The notes: generated from the letters alone by a model not told the origin. DNA of 7,154 bases from CAZOBJ01 sp964577825 (GCA_964577825.1 CAZOBJ010000135.1:1-7154); one strand, 5' to 3'; numbered from the stretch's first letter, positions 1-6,727 are shown. Made by a program: numbers and translations.

Positions 1-559
1 CCTGGACGAGTACTACGAGGCGTTCGGCCCCGCCGCGAGCACGGTGCGCGAGGCGGATATGCGCGCCCAGGCCCTGCGGGGCGCGACCGAGCGGTTCCGA
101 TTCCTGAAGGCGAGCACGGCCCTGCAAAGGAGCTACATCGAGTTCCTCCGGGAGAAGTATGCCGCGCTCCTGGACCTGCGCGAGGCGGGCGAGCGCGCGC
201 GCGACGGCCACTGGCCCCAGGCCCGTGCGGCCGCCGACCACGCGGCAGAGCGCTACGCCCGTGCGAGCCACGCGTACGACGAGGCCCTGAGCATCGCCCG
301 CGGATGGCCGAAGTACTTCCACGTGATCGAGGGCATCTCGCGCCGGGGGCACAACTGCCAACTCAGCGACTACGGGCTGGAGCGCTGGTCCGGGGTAACG
401 TACGTGGCGGTTATCTCTCCGGCCGGGAGCAAGAACGTGAACCTCGGGCGCGCGGGCATCGAGCGGCTCATCCAGGAGGGCCGGGCCGCCATCGGCCGCG
501 GCGAGGCGCCCGATTGGCAGGCCCTGGCCGGCGCCATCAAGGAACAGGCCGCGGGCTAG
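1..559 (+). CDS. C-terminal part of a probable DUF4838-type carbohydrate-active protein (5' end outside window)
   Basis: The frame is open from base 2, so this is the last 185 residues of a longer protein; the GTG at 44 is internal and not a start. The first visible residues, LDEYYEAFGPAA, resemble the segment after the catalytic-like region of DUF4838 proteins, large bacterial proteins related to alpha-glucuronidase and GH20-type enzymes. The rest is mostly helical, with Ala/Arg/Glu-rich stretches (about residues 20-100), followed by a Trp/Tyr-rich stretch (SDYGLERWSGVTYVAV) and a short helical tail. No membrane segment is visible. The stop codon overlaps the end of the convergent GT39 gene by 23 bp. 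The family assignment rests on that short motif and the overall look, so it is tentative. The coding frame itself is well supported by third-position GC bias and its clean continuation to the window edge. Confidence 0.5.
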   Translation, partial: LDEYYEAFGPAASTVREADMRAQALRGATERFRFLKASTALQRSYIEFLREKYAALLDLREAGERARDGHWPQARAAADHAAERYARASHAYDEALSIARGWPKYFHVIEGISRRGHNCQLSDYGLERWSGVTYVAVISPAGSKNVNLGRAGIERLIQEGRAAIGRGEAPDWQALAGAIKEQAAG

Positions 560-1979
560 GATCCGGCTCGACGAACGGTCCGCGCGACGCGAGGACGAAG
601 CGCGAGCGCGCAAGCACCGGCTCGAACCCGAGCGGCCGGAGCTGGGCTAGGCCGCCCTCGCTTGTCACCACCAGGGGCGAGCGGGTGTGCAGGGCCTCGT
701 CGGCCGCATTGAGCCACACCGAGGGCCGGTCGAAGTAGAAGGCCACCACCGCCCGGGGGGCGTGCACCTCCGGGTGGAACAGGGGCACCGGCGCCCCGGG
801 CGGCACGGCCGCCCGCACCAGGGGCGCGACGAGGCGGATGCCGTACTTGCGGTCGGTCTCGTGGCGCGAGACCGGCGCGGCCGCGATGCCCAGCCCGAGG
901 ACCAGGCCCCAGACTGTGAGCCTGCGCGCCAAGTGCGCGGGCACGGCCGCGGGCAGCAGGCGCACAAGCGGCAGCACGGCCAGGGCCGCCAGCGGCGGGT
1001 ACGCGGGCACGAGGTACCGGCCGTACATGCGCGGGGGCGCGAACGCGGCCGCGAGCGTGACCGCGGCCCAGGCGAGGAGCAGAACCTGTGCGCCCCGGTC
1101 GCGCGGACCTGCGCCGCGCGCGCGCCGCGCGGCCATCCACGCGCCCGCCGCCCAGAACGGGGTCCAGGGCAGGCCGTGGACCGCGAGCACGTAGACGAAG
1201 TGCCACCGGCTCTTGTCCGCCTGCCATGCGCCCTCCAGGCGCGCGGCGATTTCGTGCCCGAAGAAATGCGCGGCGAACTCGGGATTGGCCTGGCTCACGA
1301 GCACGAACCAGGGCGCGGCGACCGCGGCCCCGAGGCCCAGCCCCAGCCAGAAGGGCGCCCCCAGGACTCGGCGCGCCCGGCCGCACGCGAGCGCGGCGAG
1401 CGCAACCGCGGGCAGCACCGTCAGGACCATGGGCCCCTTGGCCAGGAACCCCAGGCCGCAGACCACGCCCGGTACGAGCGCCCACCATCGGTTCCCACCC
1501 AGGAGCGCGCGCATCCCGGCCCACGCGGCCAGCACCATGAAGAAGGCCTGCGGCCCGTCGAGGCGCGCCTCCGCGGTGTGGCGCAGGAAGTCGTTGGTAA
1601 GCCCCAGAACCACCGCGGCCAGAACTCCGGCCTGCGGGCCGCGCCACCGGCGCACGAGGTCGTAGACAAGCAACAGCGTGCCCGCGCCCAGGAGCGCGGG
1701 CACGAGCCGCGCCGCGGCCGTGCCCACCCCCGCGACGTGGAACACGCATGCGGTCAGCCAGAACACGAGCGGCGGCTTGTTGAAGTAGGGTTCGCCGCCG
1801 ATGTGCATGGTGAGCCACTCGCCCGTGTCCACGATCGCCTTGGCCGCGGCCGCGTACCGGGCCGGGTCCTCCACGAGCACCCCGTCGCCCAGGCGCACGA
1901 GATACAGCGCCCCTGCGAACGCGGCCACGCCCACGCCGGGACGCGATAGGAGCCGCCAGATTCGGGAGACCCTGTCCAT
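537..1979 (-). CDS. GT39 / ArnT-like polytopic membrane glycosyltransferase
   Basis: This 480-residue integral membrane protein is of the PMT/ArnT (GT39, GT-C fold) type. Known relatives move a sugar from a polyprenyl-phosphate donor to lipid A, protein or another envelope acceptor on the outer face of the membrane; the acceptor here cannot be predicted. Visible signatures are VEDPARYA (D38, R41) in the first outer loop, GGEPYFNKPPLVFW (K68) of the second, AEARLDGP (E138, D141), FLAKGP (K181) and RYLVPAYPPLAALA near residue 321. About ten or more hydrophobic segments lie between residues 15 and 370, and a soluble C-terminal domain covers about 370-480. Many family members have D-E where this protein has D38-P39, and E-K where it has N67-K68; both sites vary in the family. 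I chose ATG 1979 because GGAG (1990-1987) sits 7 nt upstream. An in-frame GTG at 2021 lacks a ribosome site and lies at or above the predicted transcript start. The gene is alone on this strand. Confidence 0.88.
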   Translation of the reverse strand: MDRVSRIWRLLSRPGVGVAAFAGALYLVRLGDGVLVEDPARYAAAAKAIVDTGEWLTMHIGGEPYFNKPPLVFWLTACVFHVAGVGTAAARLVPALLGAGTLLLVYDLVRRWRGPQAGVLAAVVLGLTNDFLRHTAEARLDGPQAFFMVLAAWAGMRALLGGNRWWALVPGVVCGLGFLAKGPMVLTVLPAVALAALACGRARRVLGAPFWLGLGLGAAVAAPWFVLVSQANPEFAAHFFGHEIAARLEGAWQADKSRWHFVYVLAVHGLPWTPFWAAGAWMAARRARGAGPRDRGAQVLLLAWAAVTLAAAFAPPRMYGRYLVPAYPPLAALAVLPLVRLLPAAVPAHLARRLTVWGLVLGLGIAAAPVSRHETDRKYGIRLVAPLVRAAVPPGAPVPLFHPEVHAPRAVVAFYFDRPSVWLNAADEALHTRSPLVVTSEGGLAQLRPLGFEPVLARSRFVLASRGPFVEPDPSPRPVP

Positions 1980-1986
1980 GCCGCTA

Positions 1987-1990
1987 CTCC
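1987..1990 (-). promoter_or_regulatory. Ribosome binding site deciding the GT39 start
   Basis: On the minus strand GGAG lies 7 nt before ATG 1979. The upstream in-frame GTG (2021) and ATG (2012) have no comparable purine-rich site, so this site decides the start. Confidence 0.6.
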
Positions 1991-2021
1991 GTGGCGCACG
2001 ACGCTGGCGCATGCGCGCCAC

Positions 2022-2050
2022 AGCATAGGCCCGGACGCGCGAATCGGCAA
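2022..2050 (-). promoter_or_regulatory. Predicted sigma70-like promoter for the GT39 gene
   Basis: Reading the minus strand, TTGCCG (2050-2045) is followed after exactly 17 nt by TATGCT (2027-2022). Each hexamer matches the consensus at four of six positions. Transcription would start near 2015 and give a leader of about 35 nt that includes the GGAG site. This fits the ATG 1979 start and argues against the GTG at 2021. Confidence 0.5.
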
Positions 2051-2075
2051 CCGAAAGCGCGCCCCGGCCGTGCGC

Positions 2076-2104
2076 TTGACGGGCCGGACCCGGCGGGATA
2101 GCAT
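2076..2104 (+). promoter_or_regulatory. Predicted sigma70-like promoter for the M20 peptidase - GT2 pair
   Basis: TTGACG (2076-2081) is followed after 17 nt by TAGCAT (2099-2104). This is a five-of-six -35 and a four-of-six -10 that keeps the key T, A and final T. Transcription would start near 2111, leaving a leader of about 20 nt that carries the AGGAGG ribosome site (2122-2127). It faces away from the GT39 promoter; the two -35 elements are about 25 bp apart. Confidence 0.6.
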
Positions 2105-2131
2105 GCCCGGACCGTTCGGAGAGGAGGCGGC

Positions 2132-3268
2132 ATGGACCTGACCGACATGTTCGAGGCGCTCATCGCCCGGCCCAGCCCCTCGCGCCGCGAGGGCGCGGTG
2201 GCCGCGTGGGTGCGCGAGTTCTGCACCGGGCTCGGGTACGCGGTGGAGGAGGACGAGGCGGCCCGTGCGGTGGACGGAGACGCGGGCAACCTGCTCGTGC
2301 GCGTGCCGGGCGAGGGACAAGGGGCGTCGATCCTTGTATGCGCGCACCTGGACACCGTGGAGACCGGCGACGCGCCCGCGGACTGGACTCGCGAGGGGGA
2401 CACCTACCGCTCGCGCGACGGGCGGGTGATCGGCGCGGACGACAAGGCGGGCGTGGCCTGCGCGCTCGCGCTCCTCCAGGCGCTGCGCGAGATGCCCCGA
2501 GAGGCGCACGGACCGGTGCGCGTGGTGTTTACCGTGGCCGAGGAGGTGGAGCTCCTGGGCGCGCGCGCCTTGCCCCAGGCGTGGCTTGCGGGGGTGGACG
2601 CGGCCGTGGCCCTGGACCACAGCGACCCGGCGCAGTTCACCGTCGCCGGTCCGGCCAAGGAGGCCATGCGCCTGCGCGTGCAGGGCAAGGCCGGGCACGC
2701 CACCGAGCCGGAGCGGGGCATCAACGCCGCGCACCTCGTCGCGCGCGTCGTAGCGGCACTGCCCTCGGGGCGGTTGGACGAGGCGAGCACGTGCAACCTG
2801 GGCGTGGTGCGCGGCGGCACGGCGCTCAACGTGATCCCGGGTGAGGCACAGGCCGACTACGAGGTGCGCAGCCTCGACGAGGCGCGCCTGGACTTCTACG
2901 TGGACCGGGCCGAACGCCTGGCGCGCGGCATCGTGGGCGCGCAGCGGATCCGGGATCCCGACACCGGCGAGGTCCACACCGCGCGTCTCGACATCGGGCG
3001 GCGGCGCTGCTACCGCGCCTACCGGCACGCGCCCGACGCCCTGGCGTGCCGCCTGGTCGGCCGGGCCATGGAAAGAGCCGGGCTCGCGCCCACGCCCGTG
3101 TGCGCGCGGGGCGGCAGCGACGCGCATGTGCTCAACGAGCGCGGGGTGCCGGCCACGGTGCTCGGCTGCGGGCTCCACGGCGCGCACGGGGCATCCGAGC
3201 GCGCCGAGGTTGCCGAGATGCAGGCCTGCGTGCGCGTGCTGCGGGCCCTGGTGCAGGAACGCCCATGA
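2132..3268 (+). CDS. M20 family zinc aminopeptidase, PepT2/YqjE-like (tripeptidase T relative)
   Basis: A 378-residue cytoplasmic metallopeptidase of the M20 family, closest in layout to the PepT2/YqjE group (about 370 residues). Relatives use two metal ions to release N-terminal residues from short peptides. The full set of expected residues is visible: H72 and D74 in AHLDT, bridging D103 in GADDKAG, general base E137 and ligand E138 in VAEEVE, D162 in ALDHSD, and H352 in GAHGASE. The GGSDAHVLNERGVPA motif (327-341) is also typical. A lid/dimerisation domain spans roughly 175-290 and carries GKAGH (H188), the histidine that reaches the partner active site in the family. There is no signal peptide. 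The start follows GGAGAGGAGG with a short 4-nt spacer. The stop overlaps the next gene as ATGA, which indicates translational coupling. The substrate is not certain, because M20 also includes deacylases and carboxypeptidases. Confidence 0.88.
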   Translation: MDLTDMFEALIARPSPSRREGAVAAWVREFCTGLGYAVEEDEAARAVDGDAGNLLVRVPGEGQGASILVCAHLDTVETGDAPADWTREGDTYRSRDGRVIGADDKAGVACALALLQALREMPREAHGPVRVVFTVAEEVELLGARALPQAWLAGVDAAVALDHSDPAQFTVAGPAKEAMRLRVQGKAGHATEPERGINAAHLVARVVAALPSGRLDEASTCNLGVVRGGTALNVIPGEAQADYEVRSLDEARLDFYVDRAERLARGIVGAQRIRDPDTGEVHTARLDIGRRRCYRAYRHAPDALACRLVGRAMERAGLAPTPVCARGGSDAHVLNERGVPATVLGCGLHGAHGASERAEVAEMQACVRVLRALVQERP

Positions 3269-4254
3269 CCGAGGCGCTCGTCACGCTCGTCATCCCCAAC
3301 CGCGACGGCGAGGGCGTCCTGCCCGCGTGCCTGGATGCGGTGGCCGGGCAGGACCTGTCGTCCGTGCGCACGATCGTGGTCGACGACGCCAGCCGGGACG
3401 GCAGCCGCGGCCTGGTGCGCACGCGCTATCCCTGGGTGGAGCTCGTCTCCTCCAGCGACACGGGCGCGCCGCAGGGGTTCGCCGCCGCGGTCAATACGGG
3501 GCTGCGCATGGCGCGCGGCACGTACGCCGCGATGCTCAACGCGGACACCGAGGCCGATGGGCGCTGGCTCTCGGGCATGATCGAGGCGCTCGACGCGGCC
3601 CCCGACGCGGCCGCATGCGCGCCGCGCATGGTGTACGGGGACGGGCGCACGGTGAACGCCCTGGGCCTGGGCCTGAGCCGCGGTGGCGTGGCGGGCGCCC
3701 TGCACAAGGGCGAGCCGGACGGGTCCCGGTTCGACCGCGCCTGCGAGGTGTTCGGTCCCTCCGGCGGGGCGGCCCTGTGGCGGCGCGAAGCGCTCGAGCG
3801 CGTCGGCCTGTTCGAAGAGGCCTTCTTCGCCTACCACGAAGACGCGGACCTGGCCCTGCGCGCGCGGGCGGCCGGATACACCTGTCGGTACGCCCCCGCG
3901 GCGCGCGTGGTGCATTACGAGGCTCGGTGCCCCTCGCTCGCGCGCGCGGACAAAGTGGCCCTGCGGATGCGCAACGCGGCCTGGTGCGCATTCGCGAATC
4001 TGCCCGCGCCTACGCTGCTCGCCCACCTGCCGCGCGTCTTCTGGGAGACGCGGCTGCGCTACTGCCTCAAGTACGGCCCCCGGCCCTGGAAGGTGGAGGG
4101 CCGGGCCTTCTGGCGGGCCACGGGGTGGCTCGTGCGCGGCGTGCCGCACCTGGTGCGCATGCGCCGTGCGCGCCAGCGAGCGCGGACCGTGCCGCCCGAG
4201 GCGCTGGCCGCGTGGCTCGGGCGCGATCCGTTCGCCGGATGCGGCGCCGGTTGA
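3265..4254 (+). CDS. GT2 family glycosyltransferase, rhamnosyltransferase (WbbL/COG1216)-like
   Basis: A 329-residue GT-A fold glycosyltransferase that would add a sugar from a nucleotide-sugar donor to a growing surface glycan (lipopolysaccharide O-chain, capsule or similar). Seen in order: VTLVIPNRDG at the N-terminus, VVDDASRDGS (D40, D41) for donor binding, MLNADTEADGRW (D94, in the DXD-equivalent position), GPSGGAALWRREALERVGLF (164-183), then FFAYHEDADLALRARAAGY (E192/D193, catalytic-base region), and the RYAPAARVVHYE strand. The C-terminal 100 residues are basic and aromatic but have no clear membrane segment, so it is probably cytoplasmic or membrane-peripheral. The frame is open further upstream, but ATG 3265 is chosen. 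It gives the normal GT2 N-terminus, has AGGAA about 6 nt upstream, and overlaps the peptidase stop by 4 bp. The donor and acceptor sugars cannot be told from the sequence. Confidence 0.88.
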   Translation: MTEALVTLVIPNRDGEGVLPACLDAVAGQDLSSVRTIVVDDASRDGSRGLVRTRYPWVELVSSSDTGAPQGFAAAVNTGLRMARGTYAAMLNADTEADGRWLSGMIEALDAAPDAAACAPRMVYGDGRTVNALGLGLSRGGVAGALHKGEPDGSRFDRACEVFGPSGGAALWRREALERVGLFEEAFFAYHEDADLALRARAAGYTCRYAPAARVVHYEARCPSLARADKVALRMRNAAWCAFANLPAPTLLAHLPRVFWETRLRYCLKYGPRPWKVEGRAFWRATGWLVRGVPHLVRMRRARQRARTVPPEALAAWLGRDPFAGCGAG

Positions 4255-4280
4255 CCCGGACCGTGCGCGGTGCGTATACT
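4251..4280 (+). promoter_or_regulatory. Strong predicted promoter for the glycoside hydrolase gene, likely giving a leaderless mRNA
   Basis: TTGACC (4251-4256), which contains the GT2 stop codon, is followed after 18 nt by TATACT (4275-4280). Both hexamers match the consensus at five of six positions. Only 7 nt separate the -10 from ATG 4288, so the usual start distance puts the first transcribed base on or next to the A of the ATG. There is no Shine-Dalgarno site before this ATG, in agreement with a leaderless transcript. Confidence 0.65.
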
Positions 4281-4287
4281 CCCGCCC

Positions 4288-6159
4288 ATGCGTATCCCTT
4301 GGCTGACGACCATGTTCCTGTATGCCGCCCTAGGGGTCGGCGTCGCCCGGGCGGCCGAGGCCGGGGGCCTGACGATCCTGCGGGCCCCGGACCGGGCGCC
4401 GCGCTACGGGCTGTGGGAGCTCGACTTCCGGTACCCGGGCGTGGCGCGCTTCGACCCCAGGCGCACGCGGCTGGACGCATACGTAACTGCGCCCTCGGGC
4501 CGCAAGGTGGTGGTGCCCGCGCACTGGACCCGGGCCTACCGCCTGCTTTCGCTGGAGGTGGTCGAGTCGAACGACCAGGGCGACCCGGTGCGTCGCGTGA
4601 TCGAGGCGCCTCGCCCGAAGGACGAAGACGGCGGGCACTGGCGGGTGCGCTTCGCGCCCGTTGAGCCGGGCTTGCACCGGGTGGCGCTCAAGCTCGTGCC
4701 CGTGGACCCCCCGGCCGCGCCGCGGACTCTGTGGCAGGGCACGTTCCGCACCGGGCCCGCGCGGGGGCCGGGGTTCCTGCACCGTAGCGACCAGGATCAT
4801 CACTGCCTGCGGTTCACGGACGGCAGCGGCTACTTCGCACTGGGGCTGAATGTGTGCTGGCCGCCGCCGCGCACCGGGGCGGCCGGATACATCGAGTATC
4901 TGGACAAGCTCGCCCGACGCGCGGGCGCGAACTACACGCGGCTGTGGCTGTGCACCTGGGGGTTCCGGCTGGAGACGGCCGACCCCTACGCCTACGACCT
5001 GGCCGCGGCCGCGCAACTGGACGCCGTGTTCCAGGCCGCGCGCGCCCGGGGCGTGTACGTGCTGCTGTGCCTGGAGAACGCGCATGACTTCGTGAATGCC
5101 TGGGACAAGCTCCCCTATGGCGCCGCGGAGGGCCCGGGCGTGGGGAGGCCTGAGTTTTTCACCGACCGGGACGCGCAGGACCTGTTCCGCGCGAAGCTGC
5201 GCTACCTCGTGGCCCGGTACGGGGCGTACACGAGCCTGTTGGGCTGGGAGCTGTGGAACGAGATCAACTACAGCCTACAGAACGAGCCGGTCTCGGACCG
5301 GGACACACGCGAGAACCTTTACCTGCCCTGGACCCGACGGATGGCCGCGCACCTGCAGGCGGCCGACCCCTACGACCACCCGGTCACCACGAGCCTGGGC
5401 AACCACGTGGTCTGGGATCCGTTCTGGGCCTTGCCCCACCTGGACATGGTCCAGCAGCACAGCTACATCGACCCGTACGCCTTTCTGGGCGGCGAGGCGG
5501 GCACGGACGCGGCCGGGTTCGTGCTCAGCGCGCGGCCCGACCTGCATGCGCACGGCAAGCCTGTGCTCATGGCCGAGTTCGGATACGCGGGCACGAACGA
5601 ACACAACCCGCTCAACGACAGCGACACCGAGGGCATCGCCCTGCACAACGCGCTGTGGGCGGGGGCGCTCTCCGGCTATGCGGGCACGCCCATGCTGTGG
5701 TGGTGGGACACGTACGTGGAGCCGAACGACCTGTACTTCCACTACGCGGCCCTGGCCGAGTTCCTCAAGGACGTGGACTGGACTCGGCCCAAGAGCACGC
5801 TCCTGGCCGAGGACGATCCGCAGGTGCGGGTGGTCGGGCTCGTGGACCGTGCCTGGGCGGGGCTGTGGATTCAGGACAAGCGCGCCACGTGGTACGGCCA
5901 GCTCGAAGCCGGGTACGAGCCCGAGCGCCTGGAGGACGTGCGCCTGCATCTGCAGGCCTTTGCGCACGGGGTCTACCGGGTGGAGTGGTTCGACACGCGG
6001 CGCGGCGCGGTGATGCACAGCGAATCCGTGCATGTGGACCGGGAGGAGCTCACCCTGGCCGTGCCGGCCTTCACGCGGGACATTGCCGCCAGGTTCTCCT
6101 TGCAAAAGCCCGTGCCGGACGTTACAAGAGACGACTCGTCGGCCCCAAACAGGCCGTGA
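4288..6159 (+). CDS. Secreted DUF5060 + GH5-like (cellulase-family) glycoside hydrolase
   Basis: A 623-residue exported protein that should cleave beta-glycosidic bonds in a polysaccharide; the substrate is unknown. Residues 1-22 look like a signal peptide (R2, a hydrophobic run, then an ARA/A cleavage site), with no lipobox cysteine. Residues about 38-155 start with YGLWELDFRYPG and FDP, typical of the DUF5060 beta-sandwich in front of such enzymes. A TIM barrel follows at about 165-500: GYFALGLNVCWPP at its start, LGWELWNEINY with probable acid/base E325, QQHSYI (H391, Y393), and LMAEFGY with probable nucleophile E430. WWWDTY (471-476) matches the late-barrel Trp region. Residues about 510-605 form a final beta-rich domain. 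I prefer ATG 4288 because it begins the signal peptide directly and lies at the expected transcript start. An in-frame GTG at 4270 lies inside the predicted promoter. The next gene, thioredoxin, begins 42 nt downstream. Confidence 0.85.
   Translation: MRIPWLTTMFLYAALGVGVARAAEAGGLTILRAPDRAPRYGLWELDFRYPGVARFDPRRTRLDAYVTAPSGRKVVVPAHWTRAYRLLSLEVVESNDQGDPVRRVIEAPRPKDEDGGHWRVRFAPVEPGLHRVALKLVPVDPPAAPRTLWQGTFRTGPARGPGFLHRSDQDHHCLRFTDGSGYFALGLNVCWPPPRTGAAGYIEYLDKLARRAGANYTRLWLCTWGFRLETADPYAYDLAAAAQLDAVFQAARARGVYVLLCLENAHDFVNAWDKLPYGAAEGPGVGRPEFFTDRDAQDLFRAKLRYLVARYGAYTSLLGWELWNEINYSLQNEPVSDRDTRENLYLPWTRRMAAHLQAADPYDHPVTTSLGNHVVWDPFWALPHLDMVQQHSYIDPYAFLGGEAGTDAAGFVLSARPDLHAHGKPVLMAEFGYAGTNEHNPLNDSDTEGIALHNALWAGALSGYAGTPMLWWWDTYVEPNDLYFHYAALAEFLKDVDWTRPKSTLLAEDDPQVRVVGLVDRAWAGLWIQDKRATWYGQLEAGYEPERLEDVRLHLQAFAHGVYRVEWFDTRRGAVMHSESVHVDREELTLAVPAFTRDIAARFSLQKPVPDVTRDDSSAPNRP
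6100..6128 (+). promoter_or_regulatory. Possible weak promoter for the thioredoxin gene inside the hydrolase 3' end
   Basis: TTGCAA (6100-6105), a 17-nt spacer and TACAAG (6123-6128) each match the consensus at four of six positions. They lie in a locally AT-richer patch of an otherwise GC-rich coding end. This would start thioredoxin transcription near 6135. Read-through from the hydrolase promoter is the alternative. Confidence 0.3.
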
Positions 6160-6163
6160 GGGG

Positions 6164-6182
6164 ATTGCGTGCGCAATGCGCA
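6164..6182 (+). repeat. Overlapping dyads between the hydrolase and thioredoxin genes
   Basis: ATTGCG-TG-CGCAAT (6164-6177) is a perfect 6-bp inverted repeat with a 2-bp centre. TGCGCA occurs at 6170-6175 and again at 6177-6182, each self-complementary. The spacing suits a DNA operator better than an RNA hairpin. It ends 6 nt before the thioredoxin ribosome site. Confidence 0.4.
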
Positions 6183-6201
6183 CCGCGCAAAGGAGCGGAG
6201 T

Positions 6202-6528
6202 ATGTCGGACGTGGTCGAACTGACGAAGGACAACTTCAAGACCGAGCTCGAACAGAGTCCCATGCCCGTGCTCGTGGACTTCTTCGCCGAGTGGTGCGGG
6301 CCGTGCAAGATGATGGAGCCCGCGCTCGAGGAGCTGGCCACCGAGAAGCAGGGCACGGTCAAGATCGCCCGGGTCGATTGCGACCAGGACGCGGAGCTTG
6401 CCGGCCAGTTCGGGATCACCAGCATCCCGTGCCTGATCCTGTTCCGCAACGGGGCCGAGGTGGATCGGATGATCGGGGCGAGCCCGAAGGACCAGCTCGC
6501 CTCGTGGCTCGACGAGAAGGCCGGCTGA
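6202..6528 (+). CDS. trxA: Thioredoxin
   Basis: A 108-residue cytoplasmic thioredoxin, the normal length for the family. It reduces protein disulfides and is itself recharged by thioredoxin reductase. The active site is AEWCGPCKMM (C32, C35), the buried acid is D26 in VDFFAEW, and the cis-proline is P76 in TSIPCL. GAEVDRMIGA precedes the C-terminal helix. The residue after the cis-proline is C77, where most thioredoxins have Thr; together with C60 it adds two cysteines outside the active pair. ATG 6202 is chosen because AAAGGAG (6189-6195) lies 6 nt upstream and the N-terminus MSDVVELTKDNF is typical. The in-frame GTG at 6169 would add eleven uncharacteristic residues and sits inside a dyad. 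No thioredoxin reductase gene is present in the window. Confidence 0.95.
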   Translation: MSDVVELTKDNFKTELEQSPMPVLVDFFAEWCGPCKMMEPALEELATEKQGTVKIARVDCDQDAELAGQFGITSIPCLILFRNGAEVDRMIGASPKDQLASWLDEKAG

Positions 6529-6548
6529 TCTCGCGGACGCGGCGCCGG

Positions 6549-6576
6549 CGGACAATTTTCCGTGTTTTTTGCCTTT
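6549..6576 (+). terminator. Possible weak intrinsic terminator after thioredoxin
   Basis: CGGA (6549-6552) pairs with TCCG (6559-6562) around a 6-nt loop. It is followed by TGTTTTTTGCCTTTTT, the most T-rich run in the window. The stem is short (4 bp plus a G-T pair) and would be weak by E. coli standards. A longer alternative stem pairs GCCGGC at 6520-6525 with the same sequence at 6544-6549. The position 20 nt after the stop supports a termination role. Confidence 0.4.
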
Positions 6577-6727
6577 TTCTGAGGATTTTGTTCCCGGTCT
6601 GCGCGTCTCTCGGTCGATGGGCGTGGCGGCCCAAAACGCAACTCATTGCTGGGCAGTGGGTTGGGGACGATCTGTGCCTGGGCGCGGGTTCGGGCGGTCC
6701 CGCGAGCGGGTTGCCCTAGAATAGGTG
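6577..6727. other. Intergenic stretch between thioredoxin terminator and tRNA promoter
   Basis: I see no credible gene here. The stretch contains one imperfect hairpin (6692-6716: GGGC with GCCC, then CCCG with CGGG around a CGAG loop) just before the tRNA promoter. No T-run follows that hairpin. Confidence 0.5.

Noticed and set aside
687..1949. Long open frame on the + strand opposite the GT39 gene
   Set aside because: Its product is low-complexity, rich in Arg, Gly, His and Pro with no domain, as expected for the shadow of a GC-rich gene. The opposite strand has clear GT39 motifs.
1980..2021. GTG 2021 as the GT39 start
   Set aside because: It has no ribosome site and lies at or upstream of the predicted transcript start; ATG 1979 has GGAG at a good distance.
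1754..3187. Long minus-strand open frame spanning the divergent promoters and the peptidase
   Set aside because: It runs across two predicted promoters and opposite a gene with a full M20 active site. Its composition is shadow-like.
2841..4664. 607-codon + strand frame across the peptidase, GT2 and hydrolase genes
   Set aside because: It overlaps three well-supported genes in another frame and is dominated by Arg, Ala, Gly and Pro without motifs.
6169..6201. GTG 6169 as the thioredoxin start
   Set aside because: It would add eleven atypical residues and lies inside the dyad; ATG 6202 has a strong AAAGGAG site.
5275..6555. Minus-strand open frame opposite the hydrolase and thioredoxin genes
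   Set aside because: It is antisense to two genes with intact catalytic motifs and has no recognisable domain of its own.
6692..6716. Hairpin before the tRNA promoter as an intrinsic terminator
   Set aside because: The stem needs wobble pairs and a bulge, and no T-run follows.
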